From Amycolatopsis dendrobii (lineage in GTDB: Bacteria; Actinomycetota; Actinomycetes; Mycobacteriales; Pseudonocardiaceae), in contig NZ_JACGZW010000007.1 in assembly GCF_014145675.1 (NCBI RefSeq), positions 466,752 to 530,751 of the forward strand: a DNA stretch of 64,000 nucleotides, written 5' to 3'. This document shows, one piece after another, positions 53,996 to 62,841 of this stretch. Under the pieces are notes generated by a model. That model worked only from the letters and a program-made list of their open reading frames with translations. It did not search any database and was not told the DNA's origin. A program made the translations under genes and the position numbers. How positions within the stretch are numbered: position 1 is the stretch's first letter; every line of letters begins with the position of its first letter.

Positions 53996-54035
53996 GAGCC
54001 TGGAGCACAGGTCATGACGAGCGGAGGGTTGACGG

Positions 54036-55028
54036 GTGGCTGCCGAGGAAATCAGGAACCTGATCGTCGTCGGGTCGGGTCCTGCCGGTTACACCGCAGC
54101 GGTCTACGCGGCGCGCGCACAGCTCGAACCGCTGGTGTTCGAAGGCACGCAGTTCGGCGGTGCGCTGATGACGACCACCGAGGTCGAGAACTTCCCGGGC
54201 TTCCGCGACGGGATCCAGGGCCCGGACCTGATGGAGGAGATGCGCAAGCAGGCCGAGCGCTTCGGCGCGGAGCTGCGCGCGGAGGACGTCGAGTCGCTTG
54301 AGCTGACCGGCGACGTGAAGTACGTCGTCGCGAACGGCAAGCGTTACGCCGCGCGTGCCGTCGTGCTGGCCATGGGCGCCGCCGCGCGGTACCTGAAGGT
54401 GCCGGGCGAGCAGGAACTGCTCGGCCGCGGCGTGTCCGCCTGCGCGACCTGTGACGGTTTCTTCTTCCGCGACCACGACATCGCGGTCGCGGGCGGCGGC
54501 GACTCGGCGATGGAGGAGGCGACCTTCCTGACGAAGTTCGCCAAGTCCGTGACGATCGTGCACCGCCGCGACGAGTTCCGGGCGTCGAAGATCATGCTCG
54601 AGCGCGCTCGCGCGAACGAGAAGATCAAGTGGCAGCTGAACTCGCAGATCACCGGGGTCGAGGGCGACGGGACGGTGTCCGGCCTGAAGGTGCGCGACAC
54701 GCAGTCCGGCGAGGAGAAGACGCTCGACGTGACCGGGTTCTTCGTCGCGATCGGCCACGATCCGCGCAGCGAGCTGGTGCGCGGCCAGGTGGACGTGGAC
54801 GAGGACGGCTACGTGCTCACCCAGGGCCGCACGTCGTACACGAACCTGCCCGGCGTGTTCGCCGCTGGCGACCTGGTGGACCGCACTTACCGGCAGGCGA
54901 TCACCGCGGCCGGTTCCGGCTGCAGCGCGGCGATCGACGCGGAACGATGGCTCGCGGAGCACGGCGAGGCCGAGGCGAACGAAGCACCGGAACTGGTCGG
55001 CGGCGGCTACGGCGCCGGCGAGCACTGA
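54036..55028 (+). CDS. trxB: Thioredoxin reductase
   Basis: 330 residues from GTG 54036 with GGAGGG upstream. FAD motif GSGPAGYTAAVYAARA at the N-terminus, redox pair CATC in SACATCDGFFF, NADPH motif GGGDSAMEEATFL, and the C-terminal FAD motif GVFAAGDLVDRTYRQAITA. It passes electrons from NADPH to thioredoxin. Preceded by a SigR-like promoter and followed 28 bases later by trxA. Confidence 0.95.
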   Translation: MAAEEIRNLIVVGSGPAGYTAAVYAARAQLEPLVFEGTQFGGALMTTTEVENFPGFRDGIQGPDLMEEMRKQAERFGAELRAEDVESLELTGDVKYVVANGKRYAARAVVLAMGAAARYLKVPGEQELLGRGVSACATCDGFFFRDHDIAVAGGGDSAMEEATFLTKFAKSVTIVHRRDEFRASKIMLERARANEKIKWQLNSQITGVEGDGTVSGLKVRDTQSGEEKTLDVTGFFVAIGHDPRSELVRGQVDVDEDGYVLTQGRTSYTNLPGVFAAGDLVDRTYRQAITAAGSGCSAAIDAERWLAEHGEAEANEAPELVGGGYGAGEH

Positions 55029-55056
55029 CTTTTCCACCGAGTTGAAGGAGCAAGCG

Positions 55057-55380
55057 ATGTCCGAACCCGTGAAGGTGACCGACAAGTCGTTCGTGGACGA
55101 CGTCCTGACCAGCGAGAAGCCCGTTCTCGTCGATTTCTGGGCGACCTGGTGCGGGCCGTGCAAGATGGTCGCCCCGGTGCTCGAGGAGATCGCGAAGGAA
55201 AACGGCGACAAGATCAAGGTCGCCAAGCTCGACATCGACGAGAACCCGAACACGGCGCGTGACTACCAGGTGATGTCGATTCCGACGCTGATCCTGTTCC
55301 AGGGCGGCAAGCCGGTGAAGCAGATCGTGGGCGCGAAGCCGAAGGCCGCGCTGCTGTCCGATCTCGCCGACGTGCTCTGA
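55057..55380 (+). CDS. trxA: Thioredoxin
   Basis: 107 residues from ATG 55057, with GGAG upstream. The active site is WCGPC in VDFWATWCGPCKMVAP, and the cis-Pro loop is SIPTLILF. Cytosolic disulfide reductase, partner of the TrxB encoded just upstream. Confidence 0.95.
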   Translation: MSEPVKVTDKSFVDDVLTSEKPVLVDFWATWCGPCKMVAPVLEEIAKENGDKIKVAKLDIDENPNTARDYQVMSIPTLILFQGGKPVKQIVGAKPKAALLSDLADVL

Positions 55381-55394
55381 GCGGTCCACCTGCT

Positions 55395-55438
55395 GAGAAC
55401 CCGGGCCAGCGGCGATCGACTCGCCGGTCCGGGTTCTC
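55395..55438 (+). terminator. Terminator hairpin after trxA
   Basis: Arms GAGAACCCGG and CCGGGTTCTC enclose a second small stem GGCGA/TCGCC. No T tract follows. It lies 15 bases after the trxA stop. Confidence 0.65.
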
Positions 55439-55647
55439 GCATGTTCGGGAACCACCCGCACGGGGGTGTGCGCGCAGGTGCACTCGGCGTGTCCGCGGCG
55501 GGGCGGCGCCCCCGCCGGTGGCGCACCGACCGGGCCTGCGTCCTTACCGAGAGTTCACAGGGCACAATAGGTGCCTGGGTACACCCCTACCCGGGTTTCT
55601 GTTTCGCATCGAGCCGGTTTCGGTGCCTGAGGAAGAGCGAGGAGTGC

Positions 55648-56796
55648 ATGCGGGTACTCCGCCGCGGTGACGCCGGTCCCGACGTCGCCGAGATCAGGTC
55701 GATCCTTGCCGGGATGGATCTGCTCCCGCCGGTGGCGGGGACCGAGCGGTACAACACGTTCGACGTCGCGGTGGAGCAGGCCGTGCGCGCGTTCCAGCAG
55801 CGCCGCGGGCTCATCACCGACGGGGTAGTGGGCCCGGCGACGTATCAGGCGCTCAAGGGCGCCAGCTATCACCTCGGGAGCCGCCCGCTCCAGTACCTTT
55901 TGTCGTCGCCGGTGCACGGCGACGACGTTTTCACTCTTCAGGAGCGGCTCACCGAACTGGGCTTCGACGCGGGCCGCCCGGACGGCTATTTCGGTCCGCA
56001 GACCGAGCGCGCCCTGCGCACGTTCCAGCGCGACATGCGGCTGACGTCGGACGGCATTTGCGGCCCGGCCACCATCCGCGAACTGCACCGCCTGTCTTCG
56101 CCGCGCGCCCGCGGCGGCCGCCCGGTTTTCCTGCGCGAGCAGGAGCAGGTGCGCCAGGCGGGCCCGCGGCTGCGCGGCAAGCGCATCGTGATCGACCCGG
56201 GCCACGGCGGCGAAGACCTCGGTGTCGTCGCGGGCGGCCTGCGCGAGGCGGACATCGCCTGGGATCTGGCGCGGCGGCTCGAAGGCCGGATGCAGGCCAC
56301 CGGCATGGAGGCCCTGATCAGCCGGGGCCCGAACCACAGCCCGACGGATTTCGAACGCGCCCGCTTCGCCAATGACGCCGGCGCGGACCTGTTCCTGTCG
56401 CTGCACAGCGACGGCAACCCGTCGCCGCGCGCACAGGGCGTCGCGAGCTTCCACTTCGGCACCGGCAACGGCACGACGTCCACCGTCGGCGAACTGCTGG
56501 CCGGCTTTATCCAGCGCGAGGTCGCGGCCCGTACCGGCTTGCTGGACTGCCGCACGCACTACAAGACGTGGGAGATCTTCACTCGCACCCGCTGCCCAGC
56601 GGTCCGCGTGGAAATCGGCTACCTGACGAACCCGGACGACGCCGCGCGCCTAGGTGACCCCGCCTTCCGCGACGTCGTGGCCGAAGGCATCCTCATCGCC
56701 GTCAAGCGCCTCTACCTCCTCGGCGAAGGCGACCAGCCCACCGGCACCTTCACCTTCGCCGACGTCCTGGCCCACGAACTGGCCAAGGCCGAATAG
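55648..56796 (+). CDS. cwlM: CwlM-like peptidoglycan regulator (amidase-fold)
   Basis: 382 residues from ATG 55648 after GGAG. Two peptidoglycan-binding repeats (AEIRSILAGMDLLPP, AVEQAVRAFQQRRGL; then TLQERLTELGFDAGR) precede an amidase_3 domain with zinc residues in IVIDPGHGGEDLG, READIAWDLA, LSLHSDG and VEIGYLTN. No signal peptide, as for CwlM of Mycobacterium, which acts in the cytoplasm to stimulate MurA when phosphorylated. The zinc-binding set looks intact. The same neighbourhood as Rv3915 supports the assignment. Confidence 0.88.
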   Translation: MRVLRRGDAGPDVAEIRSILAGMDLLPPVAGTERYNTFDVAVEQAVRAFQQRRGLITDGVVGPATYQALKGASYHLGSRPLQYLLSSPVHGDDVFTLQERLTELGFDAGRPDGYFGPQTERALRTFQRDMRLTSDGICGPATIRELHRLSSPRARGGRPVFLREQEQVRQAGPRLRGKRIVIDPGHGGEDLGVVAGGLREADIAWDLARRLEGRMQATGMEALISRGPNHSPTDFERARFANDAGADLFLSLHSDGNPSPRAQGVASFHFGTGNGTTSTVGELLAGFIQREVAARTGLLDCRTHYKTWEIFTRTRCPAVRVEIGYLTNPDDAARLGDPAFRDVVAEGILIAVKRLYLLGEGDQPTGTFTFADVLAHELAKAE

Positions 56797-57166
56797 CTTC
56801 CCCCTCTATCCGTCCTCCCGAGCTCCACCCTGATTCGCCCCCCCAGCCCTTTCGCGCGCATACCGCCCCAGGGCCCCACTCAGCGCGCCCCGACGCGCCA
56901 CCGCTCTCTCAGCCCCGCGTTTACCCGTGCTGACCCGCACTCACCTGCGCCACTCACTACCCACAGTCACAACCGGCCGCCTCCCCCTTCCCCCCGACTC
57001 CAGCCCCACCCCCACCTGCCGCCAACCGCTCCCGCAACACCAAACAACCGGAGCAACCACACCGCTTAACCGGCGCCACAAGAACTTGCGCCCCACTGCC
57101 ACAACACCCACCACACCTGGGGGCAGCCCCCACCCTTCCCGGGGGGCGTCCCCAGATCCATTCTAT

Positions 57167-57239
57167 CCATCCACAGCTTTTCCACGGCCTCTATCTGCAA
57201 TCTGTGGATAACTTGGGGACTCTTCCACAGTTGTGCACA
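57167..57239. other. DnaA-box cluster between cwlM and the acetyltransferase gene
   Basis: TTATCCACA on the minus strand at 57203-57211 is a perfect box. CCATCCACA at 57167-57175 and TTGTGCACA at 57231-57239 are single or double mismatches, and two further TTCCAC repeats lie between. Together they give about five copies in 75 bases, in an intergenic position about 6.3 kb from rsmG. Confidence 0.5.
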
Positions 57240-57280
57240 GGTACCGGGAGTGGGTGTTTTCCGAGCGAATCGGAGGTGGT

Positions 57281-57454
57281 ATGGGGCTCGTCAAGCATCC
57301 GCCAAGGACATCCGAGTCGGTGGCGAAGAGGCGCCGGCTGACCTCGGGTGATGCGGTTCGGGCGGCTGCACCCCGAGGCCGACGAGGGCGGATTGCGGAG
57401 CGCCCAGAGCAAGCGAGACCTGGTGGCTGCCGCGGCGGTCAGCACGGAGAGTGA
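57281..57454 (+). CDS. Possible small basic protein
   Basis: 57 residues from ATG 57281 with a strong GGAGGTGGT box immediately upstream. The product is Arg-rich (SVAKRRRLTSGDAVRAAAPR) without a known motif. Codon use is not clearly protein-like, so it may be chance. Confidence 0.25.
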   Translation: MGLVKHPPRTSESVAKRRRLTSGDAVRAAAPRGRRGRIAERPEQARPGGCRGGQHGE

Positions 57455-57560
57455 CCAGGCGACCGGGGAGTGGCAGAGCACGGCGGACTAGCCAGGCGGG
57501 TCGTTCAGGGTGGGTGCCAGCAAGGTCATTCTGGCTGACCCGGTGCGCAGGCGGCTGCGG

Positions 57561-58205
57561 TCAGGCGCGGCCGAGGCTCGGTTCAGCGGTCGTGATCGTC
57601 ACTTGGCCCAGCAGACGTTCGAGCGCGGCTTCGACGTCTTCCTTCCAGGTGATCGCGGAACGCAGTTCCAGGCGCAGCCGCGGGTACTTCGGGTGCGGAC
57701 GCACCGTCTTGAAGCCCACGCTCTGCAGGAACGCCGCGGGCAGCACGCACGAGTGCTGGCCCAGCGGGTCCTCGTCGTCCGGACTGGCGTCGCCGAAGGA
57801 CTCGATCGCGCGGACGCCGCGTTTGGTCAGGTCCTTCGCCACGGCCTGCACCAACATCCGGCCGAGGCCGCCGCCGCGGAATTCCGGCAGCACCTGGAAA
57901 GCGGTGAGCAGGACGGCGTCGGCGCTCGGCGGCGACGTCGGGAAAGCGAGCGAGCGGGGCACCGCGTTCGGCGGGGCGTAAAGCACGAACCCGACCGGCA
58001 GCGTGTCGCTGTAGACGATGCGGCCGCAGGAACCCCATTCCAGCAGCACGCTGGACACCCAGGCTTCCTTCTCGACCTCGGTGGAGCCGTACTCCTCGGC
58101 CTGCGCCTTCAGATGTGGCGCGAGCTCCCAGTACACGCACTGCCGGCAGCTCTTCGGCAGGTGCTCGAGGTTGTCCAGGGTGACGCCCACCACGCGACGT
58201 GACAC
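57561..58205 (-). CDS. GNAT-family acetyltransferase
   Basis: 214 residues from GTG 58205, with GGGAGG six bases upstream. The acetyl-CoA loop is in AFQVLPEFRGGGLGRMLVQA. The N-terminal part has a CRQCVYWEL motif with two cysteines. It occupies the position of Mycobacterium Rv3916c between cwlM and parB. Substrate unknown. Divergent from the aminotransferase, 181 bases away. Confidence 0.8.
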   Translation of the reverse strand: MSRRVVGVTLDNLEHLPKSCRQCVYWELAPHLKAQAEEYGSTEVEKEAWVSSVLLEWGSCGRIVYSDTLPVGFVLYAPPNAVPRSLAFPTSPPSADAVLLTAFQVLPEFRGGGLGRMLVQAVAKDLTKRGVRAIESFGDASPDDEDPLGQHSCVLPAAFLQSVGFKTVRPHPKYPRLRLELRSAITWKEDVEAALERLLGQVTITTAEPSLGRA

Positions 58206-58386
58206 CTGAAACCTCCCTGAACCCCGCAACTCCGGCCTCAGCGCCCGCAAGAGCGCAGGCAGCACCGGAAGAACCACCCCGAGGATAGGCCGATGTGACA
58301 AGCGCCGGAAGAGCGGGGAGCCGGAAGAGGCCGCGGTTACACTCGATGGATCTACCAGCAGGTACCACCGAGCCCTCAGGTGTCCG

Positions 58387-59706
58387 ATGACCGAGAACCG
58401 CCCCGCCAAGCCGCAGACCGGCCGCCACAATCTCGACCCGCACCTCGACCGGTACGCAGCACGTACCGCCGGGATGACCGCATCCGAGATCCGCGCGCTT
58501 TTCGCAGTGGCAAGCCGGCCGGAGGTCGTCTCGCTCGCCGGCGGCATGCCGAACCTCGCCGCGCTGCCGCTCGACACCCTCTCGGCTCAGGTCGGCGAGA
58601 TCATCGCCGAGGAGGGGCTCGTCGCCCTGCAGTACGGGTCCGCGCACGGGATTCCCGCGCTGCGTGACCAGATCTGCGAAATCATGGCTCTCGAGGGCAT
58701 CAAGGCGCACCCTGACGACGTCGTGGTCACCGTCGGTTCCCAGATGGGCCTGGACATGGTGACCCGGCTCTTCTGCGACCCGGGTGACGTCGTGATCGCC
58801 GAAGGCCCGTCGTACGTCGGCGCGCTCGGCTCGTTCTCCGCCTACCAGGCGAACGTCGTGCACGTCGCGATGGACGAGCATGGCCTCGTGCCCGAAGGGT
58901 TGCGAGAAGCCTTGCACCAAGCCGAAAAGGCCGGGCAGCGGGTCAAATTCCTTTACACGATCCCGAATTTCCACAACCCGGCCGGCGTGACGCTGTCGGT
59001 GCAGCGGCGTCCGGAGATCGTCGAGATCTGCCGCGAACACGGCGTCCTGATCATCGAGGACAACCCGTACGGCCTGCTCGGTTTCGACGGACAGACCTAC
59101 CCGGCGTTGCGCTCGCTCGACCCGGACAACGTCGTGTACCTCGGCTCGTTCTCGAAGACGTTCGCCTCCGGGCTGCGCGTCGGCTGGGTGCTCGCGCCGC
59201 ACGCGGTGCGCGAAAAGCTTGTGCTGGCAGCGGAATCCGCGACGCTGTGCCCGCCGACCTTCAACCAGATGATCGTCTCGCGCTATCTCGCGACGCACGA
59301 TTGGAAGGGCCAGATCAAGAAGTTCCGGGAGAACTACCGCGAACGCCGCGACGCGATGTTGTCGGCGCTGCAACAGTATCTGCCGCCCGGCTGCTCCTGG
59401 ACCAACCCCGACGGCGGCTTCTACGTGTGGGTCACCGTGCCGGAAGGCGTTGACACCAAAGCGATGTTGCCGCGCGCGGTCACCGCTCGGGTCGCGTACG
59501 CGTCCGGCACCGGTTTCTACGCCGACGGTTTCGGCTCCCGCCAGATGCGGTTGTCGTACTGCTATCCGACGCCGGAACGCATCCGCGAGGGCGTGCGCCG
59601 GCTCGCCGCGGTGCTCGAGTCCGAAATGGACCTCAGCCGCACCTTCGGTAGCGTGAAGGCGCGCACCATCCCGGGGCCCGAGACCCCGTCTCCGGACACG
59701 GTCTGA
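58387..59706 (+). CDS. PLP-dependent aminotransferase (class I)
   Basis: 439 residues from ATG 58387. Fold type I features: VVSLAGGMPNLAALPL, GSQMGLDMVTRLFCDPGD, TIPNFHNPAGVTLSV, IIEDNPYGLLGFDG and the PLP lysine in LGSFSKTFASGLRVGW. It resembles the 2-aminoadipate aminotransferase/LysN group and the catalytic part of MocR proteins, but no N-terminal DNA-binding domain is present. Substrate not determined. Followed by the D-Ala-D-Ala ligase-like gene 30 bases later, so perhaps a D-amino acid or wall-related task. Confidence 0.85.
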   Translation: MTENRPAKPQTGRHNLDPHLDRYAARTAGMTASEIRALFAVASRPEVVSLAGGMPNLAALPLDTLSAQVGEIIAEEGLVALQYGSAHGIPALRDQICEIMALEGIKAHPDDVVVTVGSQMGLDMVTRLFCDPGDVVIAEGPSYVGALGSFSAYQANVVHVAMDEHGLVPEGLREALHQAEKAGQRVKFLYTIPNFHNPAGVTLSVQRRPEIVEICREHGVLIIEDNPYGLLGFDGQTYPALRSLDPDNVVYLGSFSKTFASGLRVGWVLAPHAVREKLVLAAESATLCPPTFNQMIVSRYLATHDWKGQIKKFRENYRERRDAMLSALQQYLPPGCSWTNPDGGFYVWVTVPEGVDTKAMLPRAVTARVAYASGTGFYADGFGSRQMRLSYCYPTPERIREGVRRLAAVLESEMDLSRTFGSVKARTIPGPETPSPDTV

Positions 59707-59736
59707 CCGGCCCAGCAACACTAAGGAGTTCCCACG

Positions 59737-60687
59737 GTGGTCGACCGTACCGTTGCCGTGCTCGCCGGCGGGCTTTCCCACGAACGCGACGTTTCGCTCC
59801 GCTCCGGGCGCAGGCTTTCCGCCGCGCTGCGGGCCGAGGGCCTCACGGTGGAGGAGTGGGATACCGACGCCGGTCTGCTGGAACGGCTGCGCACGCAGCG
59901 TCCGGACGCGGTTGTCGTTGCCTTGCACGGCGGCGAGGGCGAGAACGGCTCGGTGCAAACCGTGCTGGAGATGCTCGATGTGCCGTTCGTCGGCACCCAC
60001 TCGCAGGGCTGCCGCCGTGCTTGGGACAAGCCGACCGCGAAAGCGTTCGTGCAGCAGGCCGGGTTCTCGACGCCGGACTGGATTGTGTTGCCGCACAGCA
60101 CTTTCCGTGAGCTGGGTGCGCAGTCGGTGCTCGACGCGATGGTCGAGCGGCTCGGCCTGCCGCTGATCCTCAAGCCGGATCAGGGCGGATCGGCGCTCGG
60201 CACGCAGGTGGTCCGGGAAGCTGCGGAGCTGCCCGCGGCGATGGTCGGCTGCTTCGCCTATGGCGACACCGTGCTCGCGGAACGGTTCGTGGACGGCGTT
60301 GAAGTGGCCGTCACGGTCATCGAAGGGGAGAACGGGGCTGAGGCCCTGCCCGCGGTCGAGATCGTGCCGGAGAGCGGCGTCTACGACTACACCGCGCGCT
60401 ACACCGCGGGTCTCACCGACTTCTTCACCCCGGCCCGGATTTCCGACGAGGCCGCGAAGGCGGTCAGCGAACTCGCCGTCGGTGCGCACCGGTGGCTCGG
60501 GCTGCGCGACATCTCGCGCACCGACGCGGTGATCACGCCGGACGGGGGAGTCCACTTCCTCGAAGTGAACCTCTCGCCGGGTCTCACCGAAACGTCGACG
60601 GTGCCGATGGCGGTCGAGGCCGCCGGCACGACGCTCGGTTCAGTTTTCGCGGACCTCGTCGCGCGCGCCGTCGCTCGCGCGAACTAA
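59737..60687 (+). CDS. D-alanine-D-alanine ligase-like ATP-grasp enzyme
   Basis: 316 residues from GTG 59737 behind AAGGAG. ATP-grasp features of Ddl: VAVLAGGLSHERDVSLRSG at the N-terminus, VVALHGGEGENGSVQ, VPFVGTHSQGCRRAWDKPTA, LILKPDQGGSALGT and FLEVNLSPGLTETS with the metal-binding Glu/Asn. The canonical Ddl end motif NTMPGMT is replaced by NLSPGLT, so the second substrate may not be D-Ala. It could be an accessory Ddl or a related dipeptide ligase. Confidence 0.8.
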   Translation: MVDRTVAVLAGGLSHERDVSLRSGRRLSAALRAEGLTVEEWDTDAGLLERLRTQRPDAVVVALHGGEGENGSVQTVLEMLDVPFVGTHSQGCRRAWDKPTAKAFVQQAGFSTPDWIVLPHSTFRELGAQSVLDAMVERLGLPLILKPDQGGSALGTQVVREAAELPAAMVGCFAYGDTVLAERFVDGVEVAVTVIEGENGAEALPAVEIVPESGVYDYTARYTAGLTDFFTPARISDEAAKAVSELAVGAHRWLGLRDISRTDAVITPDGGVHFLEVNLSPGLTETSTVPMAVEAAGTTLGSVFADLVARAVARAN

Positions 60688-60705
60688 AACCAGGCGGACG
60701 GGGGC

Positions 60706-60726
60706 GGGCGGCGGACTGCCGCCCTT
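60706..60726. terminator. Hairpin between convergent ddl-like and parB genes
   Basis: GGGCGGC and GCCGCCC arms around GGACT, ending in TT, 18 bases after the ddl-like stop. Confidence 0.55.
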
Positions 60727-60818
60727 CCCCGCGCCGGTCGATTTCGGCGGCCACTCCGGGTGACCATGGCCGCCTCGATCCGCAATCATCACCGTGACGA
60801 AACGCCCCTGGGTGATCC

Positions 60819-61835
60819 CTAATCGGTTTCGTCGCTCTGATTCGCCGATTTTTCCCCGGAATTCGCGTCGATGATCCCGACGATCCGCTCAAGATCGTCA
60901 ACCGACCCGAACTCGAGAACGATGCGCCCCTTGCGCCGTCCCAGGTCGACCTTCACCCGGGTGTCGAACCGATCGGACAGCCGGTTCGCCAGTTCCTGCA
61001 ATCCGGGTGCCTGAATCGGCTTGCGGGGAGCGGCCTTCGGCTTCGCCGGCTTCTCGCTCTTCTTCAGCGTGACGGCTTCCTCGGTGGCGCGCACCGACAT
61101 GCCCTCCGCGACGATCCGCGCCGCCAGTTCTTCCTGGCTTTCCGGATCCTCCAACGACAGCAGCGCCCGCGCGTGCCCGGCGGACAGGACACCGGCGGCC
61201 ACTCGCCGCTGCACGGGGAGGGGCAGTTTGAGCAATCGGATGGTGTTCGTGATGACCGGGCGGCTACGGCCAATGCGCCCGGCGAGCTCCTCGTGCGTCA
61301 CCGCGAACTCGTCGAGCAGCTGCTGATAAGCCGCCGCCTCTTCGAGCGGGTTCAGCTGCACGCGGTGGATGTTCTCCAGCAGCGCGTCGCGCAGCATCGA
61401 CTCGTCGGCGGTCTGCCGCACGATCGCAGGGATCGCCTCGAGTTCCGCCTGCTGCGAGGCGCGCAGCCGGCGCTCGCCCATGACGAGTTCGTACTCGTCA
61501 TCGCCGAGTTCGCGGACGACGATCGGCTGCATGAGCCCGAACTCGCGGATCGAATGCTCGAGTTCGGCGAGTGCTTCCTCGTCGAAAACCTGGCGAGGCT
61601 GCTTAGGGTTCGGCTTGACCGAGCTGACCGGGATCTCGCGGTACACCGCGCCGGCGACCTCGCCACCCGCGACCTGCTGGCCCGCCGCGCCGTTCGCCGC
61701 GAACCAGCCCTTGTCCTCGCGTACTGCTTTCTCCGCGGGCGTGGCGGTCTCGGTCGCGGCCGGAGGAGGCGTCGCCGGTCCGGTCGGGATCAGGGCCGCC
61801 AGTCCGCGGCCGAGCCCTCCTCTGCGCTCAGTCAT
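60819..61835 (-). CDS. parB: Chromosome-partitioning protein ParB
   Basis: 338 residues from ATG 61835 in a four-base overlap with parA. N-terminal CTP-binding domain with PNPKQPRQVFDEEALAEL and the GERRLRASQQAELEAIP motif; central helix-turn-helix (LAGRIGRSRPVITNTIRLLK) that reads parS; C-terminal dimerisation region (GRIVLEFGSVDDLERIVGII). It loads on parS sites near oriC. The adjacent parS sites at 62807 and 63545-63709 are its likely targets. Confidence 0.96.
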   Translation of the reverse strand: MTERRGGLGRGLAALIPTGPATPPPAATETATPAEKAVREDKGWFAANGAAGQQVAGGEVAGAVYREIPVSSVKPNPKQPRQVFDEEALAELEHSIREFGLMQPIVVRELGDDEYELVMGERRLRASQQAELEAIPAIVRQTADESMLRDALLENIHRVQLNPLEEAAAYQQLLDEFAVTHEELAGRIGRSRPVITNTIRLLKLPLPVQRRVAAGVLSAGHARALLSLEDPESQEELAARIVAEGMSVRATEEAVTLKKSEKPAKPKAAPRKPIQAPGLQELANRLSDRFDTRVKVDLGRRKGRIVLEFGSVDDLERIVGIIDANSGEKSANQSDETD

Positions 61836-62767
61836 GTGGTGCTGCTCCTCTCGTTCACACCCCGCTCGGCGATCTCCTTCGCCGCGTCGAGATAGCTCAT
61901 GGCACCACGTGAACCGGGGTCGTAAGCAAGGACGGTCTGGCCGTAGCCAGGCGCCTCGGACACCTTCACGCTGCGCGGGATGACGGTCTTCAGCACCGTG
62001 TCGCCGAAGTGGTTCCGGACCTCGTTGGTCACCTGGTCGGCCAATTTGGTGCGACCGTCGTACATGGTGAGCAGAATCGTCGACACGCTGAGTTCGCGGT
62101 TGAGGTGCTGCTGCACGAGTTCGATGTTGCTGAGGAGCTGCCCGAGACCTTCGAGTGCGTAGTACTCGCACTGGATCGGGATGAGCACTTCCTGCGCCGC
62201 CACCATCGCGTTGACGGTGAGGAGACCGAGCGACGGCGGGCAGTCGATGAAGACGTAGTCGACACCGATCTCGTCAAGCGCCCCAGACGACAGCGCCTCC
62301 TTGAGCCGCGTCTCGCGGTTCGCCATGGAGACGAGTTCGATCTCAGCACCGGCGAGGTCGATCGTCGCGGGCACGCAGTAGAGGTTGGGGGACTGCTCGC
62401 TCTGCTGTGCGGCTTCGGCGATCGAGACCTCGCCGATGAGCACCTCGTAGATCGAGGGCGTCCCGGAGCGGTGGTCGATGTCGAGCGCGGTGCTGGCGTT
62501 GCCCTGCGGGTCGAGGTCGATCACCAATGTTTTCAGCCCGTGCACGGCGAGCGCCGCAGCCAGGTTGACGGTGCTCGTCGTCTTGCCGACCCCGCCCTTC
62601 TGGTTGGCGACGGTGAGCACCCGGCGGCGAGAGGGCCGGGGGAGCACCCCTTCCTTGGGGTGGAGCACGCTCGCGGCACGAACGGCTTCTTCAGCGATCG
62701 GCGTCCAGCCCATCTCCTGGCTGGCCTCCGCGGAGTCGGACGGCGGGGGATTCACCGGTCTCGACAC
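61832..62767 (-). CDS. parA: Chromosome-partitioning ATPase ParA
   Basis: 311 residues from GTG 62767; the start is uncertain, as the open frame runs further upstream and homologues in Mycobacterium begin earlier. Walker A KGGVGKTT with the deviant second lysine, Walker A' LVIDLDPQGNAST, Walker B VDYVFIDCPPSLGLLT, and the NTILLTMYDGR-type motif are those of ParA/Soj. It drives movement of ParB-parS complexes. A parS site lies 40 bases before the start. Confidence 0.95.
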   Translation of the reverse strand: MSRPVNPPPSDSAEASQEMGWTPIAEEAVRAASVLHPKEGVLPRPSRRRVLTVANQKGGVGKTTSTVNLAAALAVHGLKTLVIDLDPQGNASTALDIDHRSGTPSIYEVLIGEVSIAEAAQQSEQSPNLYCVPATIDLAGAEIELVSMANRETRLKEALSSGALDEIGVDYVFIDCPPSLGLLTVNAMVAAQEVLIPIQCEYYALEGLGQLLSNIELVQQHLNRELSVSTILLTMYDGRTKLADQVTNEVRNHFGDTVLKTVIPRSVKVSEAPGYGQTVLAYDPGSRGAMSYLDAAKEIAERGVNERSSTT

Positions 62768-62806
62768 CTCCTCCTGGTAGACGATTCGGGGGCGTTCACA
62801 CCGCGA

Positions 62807-62822
62807 TGTTTCACGTGGAACG
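62807..62822. other. parS site 1 (upstream of parA)
   Basis: TGTTTCACGTGGAACG matches the TGTTTCACGTGAAACA consensus at 14 of 16 positions. It lies between rsmG and parA, 20 bases from the rsmG stop. Confidence 0.85.
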
Positions 62823-62841
62823 GCGCGGCTGTTGTCGTTCG

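Larger units (their letters stand above)
56797..57560. other. Pyrimidine-rich intergenic region with DnaA boxes
   Basis: About 760 bases after cwlM. The first 360 bases are strongly C-rich on the plus strand and carry no codon-like pattern. The centre (57167-57240) has DnaA-box-like sites. The last part contains one small open frame with a good ribosome site (57281-57454). No other gene is supported. Confidence 0.5.

Noticed and set aside
56927..57211. Pro/Thr-rich 94-residue frame after cwlM
   Set aside because: Composition follows the C-rich DNA and there is no start site signal.
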